The position numbers and the translations under genes were made by a program. The notes beneath the pieces are model-generated. The model was given only the letters and a program-made list of their open reading frames with translations, was not told the origin of the DNA and searched no databases. A stretch of DNA of 64,000 nucleotides from Dysidea avara (taxonomy: Eukaryota > Porifera > Demospongiae > Dictyoceratida > Dysideidae), in NCBI RefSeq assembly GCF_963678975.1, contig NC_089277.1, forward strand, positions 17,746,757 through 17,810,756, in the 5' to 3' direction. Positions 1-13,013 of the stretch are shown piece by piece (position 1 is the stretch's first letter; every line of letters starts with the position of its first letter).

Positions 1-3000
1 ATAGACAGGTTAGTCACTATAGACTGTATAGACAGGTTAGTCACTATAGGCCGTATAGACAGGTTAGTCACTATAGACTGCATAGACAGGTTAGGCACTA
101 TAGACTGTATAGACAGGTTAGTCACTATATAGACTGTATAGACAGGTTAGTCACTATAGACTGTATAGACAGGTTAGTCACTATAGACTGTATAGACAGG
201 TTAGTCACTATAGACTGTATAGACAGGTTAGTCACTATAGACTGTATAGACAGGTTAGTCACTATATAGACTGTATAGACAGGTTAGTCACTATAGACTG
301 TATAGACAGGTTAGTCACTATATAGACTGTATAGACAGGTTAGTCAATATATAGACTGTATAGACAGATTAGTCACTATAGACTGTATAGACAGGTTAGT
401 TACTATAGACCGTATAGACAGGTTAGTCACTATAGACCGTATAGACAGGTTAGTCACTATATAGACTGTATAGACAGGTTAGTCACTATATAGACTGTAT
501 AGACAGGTTTGTTACTATAGACCGTATAGACAGGTTAGTCACTATAGACCGTATAGACAGATTAGTCACTATATAGACGGTATAGACAGGTTAGTCACTA
601 TAGACTGTATAGACAGGTTAGTCACTATATACTGTATAGACAGGTTAGGCACTATAGACTGTATAGACAGGTTAGTCACTATATAGACTGTATAGACAGG
701 TTAGGCACTATAGACTGTAATAAACAGGTTAGCCACTATAGACTGCATAGACAGGTTAGTCACTATAGACTGTATAGACAGGTTAGCCACTATAGACTGT
801 ATAGACAGGTTAGTCACTATAGACTGTATAGACAGGTTAGTCACTATAGACTGTATAGACAGGTTAGTGACTATATAGACTGTATAGACAGGTTAGTCAC
901 TATAGACCGTATAGACAGGTTAGTCACTATAGACTGTATAGACAGGTTAGTCACTATAGACTGTATAGACAGGTTAGTCACTATAGACTGTATAGACAGG
1001 TTAGTCACTATATAGACTGTATAGACAGGTTAGTCACTATAGACTGTATAGACAGGTTAGTCACTATATAGACTGTATAGACAGGTTAGTCACTATATAG
1101 ACGGTATAGACAGGTTAGTGACTATAGACCGTATAGACAGGTTAGTCACTATAGACCGTATAGACAGATTAGTCACTATATAGACGGTATAGACAGGTTA
1201 GTCACTATAGACTGTATAGACAGGTTAGTCACTATAGACTGTATAGACAGGTTAGTCACTATAGACTGCATAGACAGGTTAGGCACTATAGACTGTATAG
1301 ACAGGTTAGTCACTATATAGACTGTATAGACAGGTTAGTCACTATAGACTGTATAGACAGGTTAGTCACTATAGACTGTATAGACAGGTTAGTCACTATA
1401 GACTGTATAGACAGGTTAGTCACTATATAGACTGTATAGACAGGTTAGTCACTATAGACTGTATAGACAGGTTAGTCACTATATAGACTGTATAGACAGG
1501 TTAGTCACTATATAGACTGTATAGACAGATTAGTCACTATAGACTGTATAGACAGGTTAGTGACTATAGACCGTATAGACAGGTTAGTCACTATAGACCG
1601 TATAGACAGGTTAGTCACTATAGACCGTATAGACAGGTTAGTCACTATAGACTGCATAGACAGGTTAGGCACTATAGACTGTATAGACAGGTTAGTCACT
1701 ATATAGACTGTATAGACAGGTTAGTCACTATATAGACTGTATAGACAGGTTAGTCACTATAGACTGTATAGACAGGTTAGTCACTATAGACTGTATAGAC
1801 AGGTTAGTCACTATAGACTGTATAGACAGGTTAGTCACTATATAGACTGTATGGACAGATTAGTCACTATAGACTGTATAGACAGGTTAGTCACTATAGA
1901 CCGTATAGACAGGTTAGTCACTATAGACCGTATAGACAGGTTAGTCACTATAGACCGTATAGACAGGTTAGTCACTATAGACCGTATACACAGGTTAGTC
2001 ACTATATAGACTGTATAGACAGGTTAGTCACTATATAGACAGTATAGACAGGTTAGTGACTATAGACCGTATAGACAGGTTAGTCACTATAGACCGTATA
2101 GACAGATTAGTCACTATATAGACGGTATAGACAGGTTAGTCACTATAGACTGTATAGACAGGTTAGTCACTATATAGACTGTATAGACAGGTTAGTCAAT
2201 ATATAGACTGTATAGACAGATTAGTCACTATAGACTGTATAGACAGGTTAGTCACTATAGACCGTATAGACAGGTTAGTCACTATAGACCGTATAGACAG
2301 GTTAGTCACTATAGACCGTATAGACAGGTTAGTCACTATATAGACTGTATAGACAGGTTAGTCACTATATAGACTGTATAGACAGGTTAGTGACTATAGA
2401 CCGTATAGACAGGTTAGTCACTATAGACCGTATAGACAGATTAGTCACTATATAGACGGTATAGACAGGTTAGTCACTATAGACTGTATAGACAGGTTAG
2501 TCACTATATACTGTATAGACAGGTTAGGCACTATAGACTGTATAGACAGGTTAGTCACTATATAGACTGTATAGACAGGTTAGGCACTATAGACTGTATA
2601 AACAGGTTAGCCACTATAGACTGTATAGACAGGTTAGTCACTATAGACTGTATAGACAGGTTAGTCACTATATAGACTGTATAGACAGGTTAGTCACTAT
2701 AGACCGTATAGACAGGTTAGTCACTATAGACTGTATAGACAGGTTAGTCACTATAGACTGTATAGACAGGTTAGTCACTATAGACTGTATAGACAGGTTA
2801 GTCACTATAGACTGTATAGACAGGTTAGTCACTATATAGACTGTATAGACAGGTTAGTCACTATAGACTGTATAGACAGGTTAGTCACTATATAGACTGT
2901 ATAGACAGGTTAGTCACTATATAGACGGTATAGACAGGTTAGTGACTATAGACCGTATAGACAGGTTAGTCACTATAGACCGTATAGACAGATTAGTCAC

Positions 3001-6000
3001 TATATAGACGGTATAGACAGGTTAGTCACTATAGACTGTATAGACAGGTTAGTCACTATAGACCGTATAGACAGGTTAGTCACTATAGACTGCATAGACA
3101 GGTTAGGCACTATAGACTGTATAGACAGGTTAGTCACTATATAGACTGTATAGACAGGTTAGTCACTATAGACTGTATAGACAGGTTAGTCACTATAGAC
3201 TGTATAGACAGGTTAGTCACTATATAGACTGTATAGACAGGTTAGTCACTATAGACTGTATAGACAGGTTAGTGACTATATAGACCGTATAGACAGATTA
3301 GTCACTATATAGACGTTATAGACAGGTTAGTCACTATAGACCGTATAGACAGGTTAGTCACTATATAGACGGTATAGACAGGTTAGTCACTATAGACCAT
3401 ATAGACAGGTTAGCCACTATAGACCGTATAGACAGGTTAGTCACTGTAGACCGTATAGACAGGTTAGTCACTATAGACTGTATAGACAGGTTAGTCACTA
3501 TATAGACGGTATAGACAGGTTAGTCACTATAGACTGTATAGACAGGTTAGTCACTATATAGACGGTATAGACAGGTTAGGCACTATAGACTGTATAGACA
3601 GGTTAGTCACTATAGACTGTATAGACAGGTTAGGCACTATAGACTGTATAGATAGGTTAGTCATCACTATATAGACTGTATAGACAGGTTAGTCACTATA
3701 GACTGTATAGACATGTTAGTCACTATATAGACGGTATAGACAGGTTAGTCACTACAGACTGTATAGACAGGTTAGTCACTATATAGACGGTATAGACAGG
3801 TTAGTCACTATAGACTGTATAGACAGGTTAGTCACTATATAGACGGTATAGACAAGTTAGTAACTATATAGACTGTATAGACAGGTTATAGTCACTATAG
3901 ACTGTATAGACAGGTTAGGCACTATAGACTGTATAGATAGGTTAGTCATCACTATATAGACTGTATAGACAGGTTAGTCACTATAGACTGTATAGACAGG
4001 TTAGTCACTATAGACTGTATAGACAGGTTAGTCACTATAGACTGTATAGACAGGTTAGGCACTATAGACTGTATAGACAGGTTAGTCACTATATAGACTG
4101 TATAGACAGGTTAGTCACTATAGACTGTATAGACAGGTTAGTCACTATATAGACTGTATAGACAGATTAGTCACTATATAGACATTATAGACAGGTTAGT
4201 CACTGTAGACCGTATAGACAGGTTAGTCACTATATAGACGGTATAGACAGGTTAGTCACTATAGACCGTATAGACAGGTTAGTCACTATAGACTGTATAG
4301 ACAGGTTAGTCACTATAGACCGTATAGACAGGTTAGTCACTATAGACCGTATAGACAGGTTAGTCACTATACGTAGACCGTATAGACAGGTTAGTCACTA
4401 TAGACCGTATAGACAGGCTAGTCACTATAGACCGTATAGACAGGTTAGTCACTATAGACTATGTAGACAGGTTAGTCACTATAGACTATATAGACGGGTT
4501 AGTCACTATAGACTATATAGACAGGTTAGTCACTATAGACTATATAGACAGGTTAGTCACTGTAGACTATATACTGACAGGTTAGGCACTATAGACTATA
4601 TAGACAGGTTAGTCACTATAGACTGTATAGACAGGTTAGTCACTATAGACTGTATAGACAGGTTAGTCACTGTAGACTATATAGATAGGTTAGTCACTAT
4701 AGACTGTATAAACAGGTTAGTCACTGTAGACTATATAGACAGGTTAGTCACTATAGACTGTATAGACAGGTTAGTCACTATAGACTGTATAGACAGGTTA
4801 GTCACTGTAGACTATATAGATAGGTTAGTCACTATAGACTGTATAGACAGGTTAGTCACTGTAGACTATATAGATAGGTTAGTCACTATAGACTGTATAG
4901 ACAGGTTAGTCACTATAGACTGTATAAACAGGTTAGTCACTGTAGACTATATAGACAGGTTAGTCACTATAGACTGTATAGACAGGTTAGTCACTATAGA
5001 GTATATAGACAGGTTAGTCACTTTAGACTATATAGACAGGTTAGTCACTATAGACTGTATAGACAGGTTAGTCACTATAGACTGTATAGACAGGTTAGTC
5101 ACTGTAGACTATATAGATAGGTTAGTCACTATAGACTGTATAAACAGGTTAGTCACTGTAGACTGTATAGACAGGTTAGTCACTATAGACTATATAGACA
5201 GGTTAGTCACTATAGACTGTATAGACAGGTTAGTCACTGTAGACTATATAGACAGGTTAGTCACTATAGACTGTATAGACAGGTTAGTCACTGTAGACTG
5301 TATAGACAGGTTAGTCACTATAGACTGTATAGACAGGTTAGTCACTATAGACTGTATAGACAGGTTAGTCACTGTAGACTATATAGACAGGTTAGTCACT
5401 ATAGACTATATAGACAGGTTAGTCACTATAGACTATATAGACAGGTTAGGCACTATAGACTATATAGACAGGTTAGTCACTATAGACAGGTTAGTCACTA
5501 TAGACTATATAGACGGGTTAGTCAACCTGAACTATATAGACAGGTTAGTCACTATAGACTGTATAGACAGGTTAGTCACACTGTAGACTGAATAGACAGG
5601 TTAGTCACTATAGACTGTATAGACAGGTTAGTCACTATAGACTGTATAGACAGGTTAGTCACTATAGACTGTATAGACAGGTTAGTCACTATAGACTATA
5701 TAGACAGGTTAGTCACTGTAGACTATATAGACAGGGTAGTCACTATAGACAGGTTATTCACTATAGACTATATAGACGGGTTAGTCACTGTAGACTATAT
5801 AGACAGGTTAGTCACTGTAGACTATATAGACGGATTAGTCAACCTAGACTATATAGACAGGTTAGTCACTATAGACTGTATAGACAGGTTAGTCACTGTA
5901 GACTGTATAGACATGTTAGTCACTATAGACTGTATAGACAGGTTAGTCACTATAGACTGTATAGACAGGTTAGTCACTATAGACTGTATAGACAGGTTAG

Positions 6001-7466
6001 TCACTATAGACTGTATAGACAGGTTAGTCACTATAGACTGTATAGACAGGTTAGTCACTATAGACTGTATAGACAGGTTAGTCACTATAGACTGTATAGA
6101 CAGGTTAGTCACTATAGACTATATAGACAGGTTAGACACTATAGACTATATAGACAGGTTAGTTACTATAGACTATATAGACAGGTTAGTCACTGTAGAC
6201 TATATAGACAGGGTAGTCACTATAGACAGGTTATTCACTATAGACTATATAGACGGGTTAGTCACTGTAGACTATATAGACAGGTTAGTCACTGTAGACT
6301 ATATAGACGGATTAGTCAACCTAGACTATATAGACAGGTTAGTCACTATAGACTGTATAGACAGGTTAGTCACTGTAGACTGTATAGACATGTTAGTCAC
6401 TATAGACTGTATAGACAGGTTAGTCACTATAGACTGTATAGACAGGTTAGTCACTATAGACTGTATAGACAGGTTAGTCACTATAGACTGTATAGACAGG
6501 TTAGTCACTATAGACTGTATAGACAGGTTAGTCACTATAGACTATATAGACAGGTTAGACACTATAGACTATATAGACAGGTTAGTCACTATAGACTATA
6601 TAGACAGGTTAGTCACTGTAGACTATATAGACAGGGTAGTCACTATAGACAGGTTATTCACTATAGACTATATAGACGGGTTAGTCACTGTAGACTATAT
6701 AGACAGGTTAGTCACTGTAGACTATATAGACGGATTAGTCAACCTAGACTATATAGACAGGTTAGTCACTATAGACTGTATAGACAGGTTAGTCACTGTA
6801 GACTGTATAGACATGTTAGTCACTATAGACTGTATAGACAAGTTAGTCACTATAGACTGTATAGACAGGTTAGTCACTATAGACTGTATAGACAGGTTAG
6901 TCACTATAGACTGTATAGACAGGTTAGTCACTATAGACTATATAGACAGGTTAGACACTATAGACTATATAGACAGGTTAGTCACTATAGACTATATAGA
7001 CAGGTTAGTCACTGTAGACTATATAGACAGGGTAGTCACTATAGACAGGTTATTCACTATAGACTATATAGACGGGTTAGTCACTGTAGACTATATAGAC
7101 AGGTTAGTCACTGTAGACTATATAGACGGATTAGTCAACCTAGACTATATAGACGGGTTAGTCACTATAGACTGTATAGACAGGTTAGTCACTGTAGACT
7201 GTATAGACATGTTAGTCACTATAGACTGTATAGACAGGTTAGTCACTATAGACTGTATAGACAGGTTAGTCACTATAGACTGTATAGACAGGTTAGTCAC
7301 TATAGACTGTATAGACAGGTTAGTCACTATAGACTGTATAGACAGGTTAGTCACTATAGACTGTATAGACAGGTTAGTCACTATAGACAGGTTAGTCACT
7401 GTAGACTATATAGACGGGTTAGTCAACCTATACTATATAGACTGGTTAGTCACGATTGACCGATTA
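1..7466. repeat. 27-bp satellite array (truncated by window start)
   Basis: Head-to-tail units of about 27 bp (ATAGACAGGTTAGTCACTAT plus AGACTGT) fill the whole stretch. Left of about 4440, units of 27 and 29 bp are mixed; the longer ones have an extra AT in ACTATATAGAC. To the right nearly all units are 27 bp and a second variant (ACTATATAGAC, CACTGTAGAC) alternates with the first. Because 27 is nine codons, long open frames appear on both strands; these are a by-product of the repeat. The array ends at a run of 12 C (7467-7478). Its left end lies outside the window. Confidence 0.97.
5500..7440. repeat. higher-order repeat within the 27-bp satellite
   Basis: A block of variant units recurs in the same order. 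It includes a GTCAACCTAGAC unit, a GACATGTTAGTC unit, a run of standard units, then a shortened CACTATAGACAGGTTATTC junction. The AACC landmark sits at 5524, 5841, 6318, 6741 and 7137, giving spacings of 317, 477, 423 and 396 bp. The last three spacings differ by 54 and 27 bp, that is by two and one whole units. This is what unequal exchange or replication slippage in register would produce. Confidence 0.85.
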
Positions 7467-7478
7467 CCCCCCCCCCCC

Positions 7479-8028
7479 GTGTGTCGGTTACTATAGCGAA
7501 TTAATAAGAATCCCGCTTTTAGTAGTATACTAGTTCCGTGTTACGGATAACATCCTGTCTGTAACGCCACTTTGTTTTTCCGGTCATCATGTAATTATAG
7601 TGATACAGTACCGTACTATAGCAATTCGCGTAATGCGATAAACCTCAAGGGAATTCTCTCAATGTAGGCACGAACACGCGACTCAAGTATTGCTGGATCT
7701 GCACGCTTGTACGGTATTATGGTCTTGCCCCAGACCACTTTCGGTTTGGGGCGATATGCGACAACGCGAAGCAGGCTTTGTAACGAGTCTAGTCTCGCGG
7801 CGCCCTACCCTAAAAAAGGGGAGTCTCGTTATGTGCATATCGCGCGCCCCATTACGTGAGTTAAGACGTCAATTCCGGCGTATTTGATCAATCGTGTTTC
7901 TCCGTGTACCAGACTTTGCTAGTGACCTTTTGGGGATTTGTGACTAATCCGTGAGACCAAAAAAGTTGTGATCTATGCGTACCAAGTGTCTGTTATGGAA
8001 CGCCAAATGCGACAAAAATCAGGTAAAA
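7479..8028. other. no gene seen; satellite flank
   Basis: Non-repetitive sequence, locally richer in GC (about 7680-7870) than its surroundings. Only short open frames of 60-65 codons occur and none resembles a known family. No RNA gene is recognisable. Confidence 0.5.
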
Positions 8029-9115
8029 TTTTTATTTAACATTGATGTTTTGAATTCGATAAAAACCGTCGCATCGATCTTCTGTAATCGATGTTTTGTA
8101 ATCGAAGTTACAGCATCGATGTTTTTAAATCGATCTGATCGATGTTTCGCATCGATCTAAAAACATCGATGATTTTGTATCGATGCAGAAATCGAGGTGT
8201 CAAATTATTGCAAATTTTTTAAATCGCGAATTTTAAAGTATCACTTTAAGCGCTCTTAAAATAATTCTGGAATACGAACATGTGTGAGGCGTAGGCAACC
8301 ATAAACTCAACCAGAGTGTGCGAAAGATTGCACAAACAGGTACAAGAGTAGCTTAAGGCCCCTATTTGGTGATTATTAGTTTCTCATCCAGCCTTTCTAA
8401 TTATTATGATGTGGGCGGGTATGGGGTGCCATTTGTCTCAAAACCCCAAAAATTGAGATCTAAACTAAATATCGTCGATATTTACTAAACATCGACGACA
8501 TTTGCTAAATATCGACGACATTTAGCTAAACATCGACGACTTTTGCTAAACATCGATGACATTTACTAAACATCGACGATATTTACTAAACATCGACGAT
8601 ATTTACTAAACATCGACGACATTTACTAAACATTGATGACATTTGCTAAACATCGACGAAATTTAACAATTCATCTGCTTTTCCGTTTTAATTTTCTGCG
8701 AATCCTTCAGTATAATAATACTATAGGCGCTTATACTTGTAAATACTAATAATTATTGCTGATTAGCTGCTTGCAAATTGTGACTGTAGATGAACCATCT
8801 GTGGTGTTATGCGTGACTCATTAGGCTTGTTTTCATTCGGATGAGTCCACGACCTTTAATGGAAATAATTGCTGCGCGTTTATTAAGATCAATGTTGCTG
8901 TCATCGGCGACGAGAGGAACCGATCTCATCTGTGACTAAGGATGTGAGGTATGGAGTTACCTTTTCAGTTGTAAATGTGACAACTTGTAAACTGCATGTG
9001 TTTCACTTTTCATCACTGGGAGCCAATACGCTCAGTGACAGCATTAGGCCACTCCAAGTCATACCTTAGTTTCTGGTCACTCCCTAGCCAACAAAAGGAT
9101 GCGGGCGGGCGGATG
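8029..9115 (+). mobile_element. repeat A, copy 1 (X then Y)
   Basis: Two adjoining segments recur near 16-17.5 kb. Segment X (8029 to about 8420) is rich in ATCGATGTTTT and ends with a block GGCCCCTATTTGGTGATTAT followed by TAGTTTCTCATCC. Segment Y (about 8424-8960) begins GGGGTGCCATTTGTCTC and contains a ~20-bp tandem repeat. The homology to the second copy continues on the minus strand to about 8960. A GGATGCGGGCGG motif near 9098 also marks the end of the second copy and may be an element end. No complete coding region is present. The class of transposon is unknown; a non-autonomous DNA element is my best guess. Confidence 0.65.
8466..8665. repeat. ~20-bp tandem repeat inside repeat A
   Basis: About ten copies of a unit close to CATCGACGACATTTGCTAAA, with substitutions such as CATCGATGAC and CATTGATGAC. 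The same units occur in reverse complement at about 16273-16450 in the second copy of repeat A. Confidence 0.85.
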
Positions 9116-9235
9116 ATCAGGACTATCATAGACTCTTACATATACACCAGTAATACTGTAATGTTATTAATTTTGCTCAATTTACCCATTTCATATTGAG
9201 CTTACAACCAACATTCTTATAGCATAAGTAGTTAA

Positions 9236-9339
9236 TTATGCTTCTGCAAAGTGCACCAGGAAAATTGTTGATGGCTAGCTACACTGCTTATGCTTCTGCA
9301 AAGTGCACCAGGAAAATTGTTGATGGCTAGCTACACTGC
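9236..9339. repeat. 52-bp tandem duplication
   Basis: TTATGCTTCTGCAAAGTGCA and the bases after it, through CTACACTGCT, occur twice in immediate succession, starting at 9236 and 9288. The two copies are identical, so the duplication is recent. Confidence 0.9.
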
Positions 9340-10156
9340 TGAGCACAACAATGTGTAGCTAACACTAAGGAAAGGTCTGCTCATGTAGCTACTTTTGCTT
9401 TACAAATGAAATGTTTCATTAGCTATTTCAGGAAATTATTATTTATTAGCTAGCTAATAATAATCCAAAACTATGTTAGCACATCAGAAACTCTTTCAAA
9501 TGTGAAGTCTTAGTCAACTATATATGCATGTGTTTCCAGCCTTCTATACAGTAAACCTTCAGTAAAGTAGCTGTCAAAGTTTTGAGTTGAGTTGTTGAGT
9601 GCTCCAGGCTAGTGTTTTTCAGTGATCATGTGGGAAAGCTAAGTTAATGTTTTAACTAAGGGATGCCATGCACTTGTTAATTTAGGACCATACTTGCAAT
9701 TATTTAATCTAGTAAAGCTAACTGTTCTGCAATGTTACTATTGCTACTATACATTTTAGTGGGTAGAATGGGAAGTCACTACAGAGCATTCGTGGTCGCT
9801 CCCCTGGGTTGTAAATTTTTTATCACCTAGCAACCAAGTGGTAGTTAGAATCAACAAGCCACCTAACACATAAACATCTTATTGTCTATAGACTACAGGC
9901 CACATGCATGTGACTAATTTGGACTGTCTGGGCCTGGATAAAAGAGGTCCAGATAAGGGAGATTTCAAGGTTATTTCACAGATCCCTTAGTCCTGTAGAG
10001 CAATGTGTGAGTCAGAGGCTGTACAGTTGAATTACAAAGCGCAAAATGATTCCAGTTTGTGTCAATGAATGCCTATCTACTGTATCAGTGTGAAAAGTTT
10101 AAAGTGAATGAGAACGTTTGTAGCTATATACAGTAGTTTGAGGCAGGCAAGTTGTA
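9340..10156. other. no gene seen; AT-rich intergenic sequence
   Basis: No open frame of note. A stretch near 9930-9975 (GGCCTGGATAAAAGAGGTCC) weakly resembles the ends of the CAGTGGAACCTC elements found at 27 and 29 kb, and could be a relic of one. Confidence 0.4.
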
Positions 10157-10164
10157 GTAGCAAC

Positions 10165-10522
10165 TAGTGATGTGCAATATGTGATATATATCGAAATATC
10201 GTGATAATTTTTTAAATATCGTGATACGATATAGAATCTTTATATCGCGATATAAGCCGAAGTATAGATTTTAGTTATAATTAGAGAAAACTGTACCCAA
10301 GATGTCATTGTACACTGTAATATTTTTTGATAAAAGAGTTTGTAATGTTGTATGCTAGTGATGTACCATGTTGTATTGTACTTCTAGTACATTAGTGCTA
10401 CAAGTGTCATCAGTGTAAATACACAAGCTGAGTGATGAGTTTGTATATCGTGATATATATCGTATCGTGATAATTGTGTGTAATAATCGTGATATGAAAA
10501 TATCCTATATCGCACACCACTA
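10165..10522. mobile_element. hAT-like MITE with perfect 8-bp target duplication
   Basis: The 358-bp element begins TAGTGATGTGCAATAT and ends with the inverted counterpart ATATCGCACACCACTA. It is flanked on both sides by GTAGCAAC (10157-10164 and 10523-10530). An 8-bp duplication with TAG-type ends is the signature of hAT transposons. The interior is rich in ATATCGTGATA repeats and has no coding capacity. Confidence 0.9.
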
Positions 10523-10542
10523 GTAGCAACACTGGTAAGTCA

Positions 10543-11285
10543 CAGAGGCTCCAACTCTCATGCTTTAGGTGTGATTCTCACAATTTGGCCTTCAATCACG
10601 CCCAACATTCTCATGCCTAAAATTGATGCTCACTCCCAGAATTTTCTATTGCTGACTATGCTTCACTGAAGGCTCCCTGAGGCTAAAAAAGGTTGCGGAA
10701 TGTGCAAGGATTTCAGCAGTCACGTGGTGATCTCTCGTTAAAACTTCGGTTTGGTGGTTAGAGTTCTCAATGACGGTTGACTGGTTCCACAACTGAGGAG
10801 AGTTGTATAAGGACAGCAAACAGTGTACTGGAACTTTAAAAGGTCACTGGGAATCCAGGCGGTTGGTTGCTACAAGATAGCTACAACCTGTGTGGACATG
10901 GTTAGAAGCTAGATAGTTGAGCTGGCAAGACATCTTGTAGAAGTGTGTACTCCAGTGGATCACATGAGCATCATGTTTGTCATAGAAATTGTAATGAATT
11001 GCCACAGTTGTAATGTACAGTAGCACACACACACACATACACACACATACACCAGCTATTAATATTTTACACTTTTAGCTAGTAATACACAGCTTCTCAA
11101 TGATGTAACTATGTGCAAACACTTTCAAATATAACTAGTACAAGGAGGCCATGCTATTATGTCATGAAATCCTGAAGTGCTGGTTATAATTTAACTTTGT
11201 TGAATTGCATGCTTGGACTACATCTCCACTGTTCACCTTTATGAAAAATCTCACTCCCAAGAAAGATCCAAGGTTGGAGCCTCTG
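10543..11285. mobile_element. putative non-autonomous DNA element with CAGAGGCTCCAAC ends
   Basis: CAGAGGCTCCAAC at 10543 and its exact inverted counterpart GTTGGAGCCTCTG at 11273-11285 bound 743 bp. The sequences inside the ends share further similarity (TCTCATGC and CTCACTCCCA). I could not find a clean target duplication, so the exact ends are uncertain. It lies 12 bp beyond the target duplication of the neighbouring hAT-like MITE. Confidence 0.55.
11023..11052. repeat. (CA)n microsatellite
   Basis: A short CA run interrupted by CATACA steps. Confidence 0.9.
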
Positions 11286-11925
11286 CTTTCACTCAGCTAT
11301 CATGTTATTCTGCTGCATGATACTGCAAAAGATGTAGACTCTACATTTCTGGGGCATATTGATACTGTGTGTTAAATTTTATTTGGGCCTGTGGAAGCAT
11401 TTTTGGCATGTTTTTCCCAGTAATGAAGATACAAGCCTTCATATAGCCAAAGAAAGTAATAAATGGCCCAATAAAACATCTTCACAAACATTAACTTTAA
11501 AAATAATACCTATTTTCATTCTGTAGTTACTTGTGTTGAAATTATAAGAATCCAGCTTCAGTAATTTGTGAGTCTGGCTGAGGAGTATTTTGGGAAATCA
11601 TCACTATTGTGGACCACAGTACCACACTCCCAAGAACAGATGTTGTTTTGCAGTGTTGTATTACTACCACAACATAGTTGTTGAAACTCTCAACACATTT
11701 TGTAATTTTTAAATCCCATACATTAAAAATATACACCTTAACCTTAAAACTGGTATACGGAAAATAGCTGTGTGTGGTTACTAAGCACAGCTATGTATAA
11801 TTTCAGTCTTGGAATATGGTGGTGGACCTGGACCATGTTGTCCAAGTGGACCAACTAGCTTTGCAAATACAAATTGCTTAGCTTTTACAACAAAAATTAA
11901 TGTAACCTTAGTCATCTATCATTTT
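11286..11925. other. no gene seen
   Basis: AT-rich sequence with short, unconvincing open frames (for example minus strand 11542-11736). No repeat end or RNA gene recognised. Confidence 0.4.
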
Positions 11926-11927
11926 TA

Positions 11928-13013
11928 TTATTATTATTATTTGTTAATTGGTACAAGGAAGACAAAGTCTTATAAAAACCAATCTCAAATACATCTAAAT
12001 AAAATCAAACCGGCGGTCATATAAAAATACATCTACTTTAGTCTTAAAGATCAGTACATTAGGTGCAGATACAATTTCGTGGGGTAAGGTGTTCCAATCA
12101 TTGACGATTCTCTGTGAAAAACTATGACCTCTAATAGCAGTGTTGAAGCGATTTTTGTAAAGTTTGAGTCCATTTGATCGGGTGGGGGTTGGTATTAACA
12201 GTAAAAAAATAGTCTTTGTCCACAGATACTAAATTGTTCAGGATTTTGTAAGTCATAATCAGATCCATTCTGGTTCGACGGTAAAGTAAGCTGGGTAGAT
12301 TAAGTTCTTGGAGTCTTTCAGAGTATGTCAAATTATAGAAGGAGGGTATAAGTTTTGTGGCTCTTCTTTGAACTGCTTCTAATTTACGAATGTTTTTCAT
12401 AAGATGAGGGTTCCAGACAGTTGACTCATAGTCCAAAATTGGGCGAACAAGAGTAACGTATAATAATCTTATTGTGTTGGCATCCCTGGAGGCAAAGGTA
12501 CGTTTAATAATTCCCAATACCCTGTTAGCTTTCATCACAATTTGATTAACATGAGATGTAAACTTCAAATCTTTATCAAATACTACACCCAGATCTTTTC
12601 CTCCACAACCATGGAGATCATATTTGCTTCATTTTCGGATGGGAAATAATACTCTGTGTTTGGTGAAGAATGTCCAATTGTGCTGTAGTGACATTTAGGA
12701 AGGATAGCCATGTGTCACACCATTGCAAAGCAGAATCAATGTCTTCTTGCAGAATGGAGGAATCTTCAGATGAGCAGATGGGGCGATAAAGTTTTGTGTC
12801 GTCAGCAAAGATACCCAAATAGCTCTGTATACAGTCAGGTAGGTCGTTGACATATATAATAAATAAGATGGGACCGAGCACACTACCCTGCGGGACACCA
12901 CTAGAGACAGTAGACCACTCAGAGAGTGCTCCACGAACAACTACTCGTTGCTTCCTGTTTGATAAAAAAGCTTTAATCCAATGAAGTATCGAGCCATTAA
13001 CACCATATGCTTA
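11928..13013 (-). pseudogene. 5'-truncated LINE relic (CR1/L2-like reverse transcriptase)
   Basis: Reading the minus strand from 13013 downward gives the second half of a non-LTR reverse transcriptase. Visible motifs are SGVPQGSVLGPILFIIYVND, then GIFADDTKLY with the catalytic FADD, then the thumb and the family-typical VRPILDYESTVWNPH and KLEAVQRRATKLIP. The C-terminus (QRIVNDWNTLP) follows near 12080. The frame changes near 12690, 12600 and 12180, so the gene is dead. The element ends in an AAT-rich tail (11928-11942 on the plus strand). The missing 5' part is the usual result of incomplete target-primed reverse transcription. Confidence 0.9.

Noticed and set aside
1..7466. A CRISPR-like array
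   Set aside because: Units are contiguous with no unique spacers, and the genes around are eukaryotic transposons with introns.
5913..7496. A 527-codon open frame as a real repeat protein gene
   Set aside because: It lies wholly within the 27-bp satellite. The unit length is a multiple of three and mirror frames exist on the other strand. No non-repeat domain, intron or regulatory context is visible.
8838..8960. A hammerhead ribozyme suggested by GGATGAGTCC
   Set aside because: The conserved CTGATGAG and GAAA core elements are not arranged as required, and the same stretch aligns as a diverged, coding-like part of repeat A.
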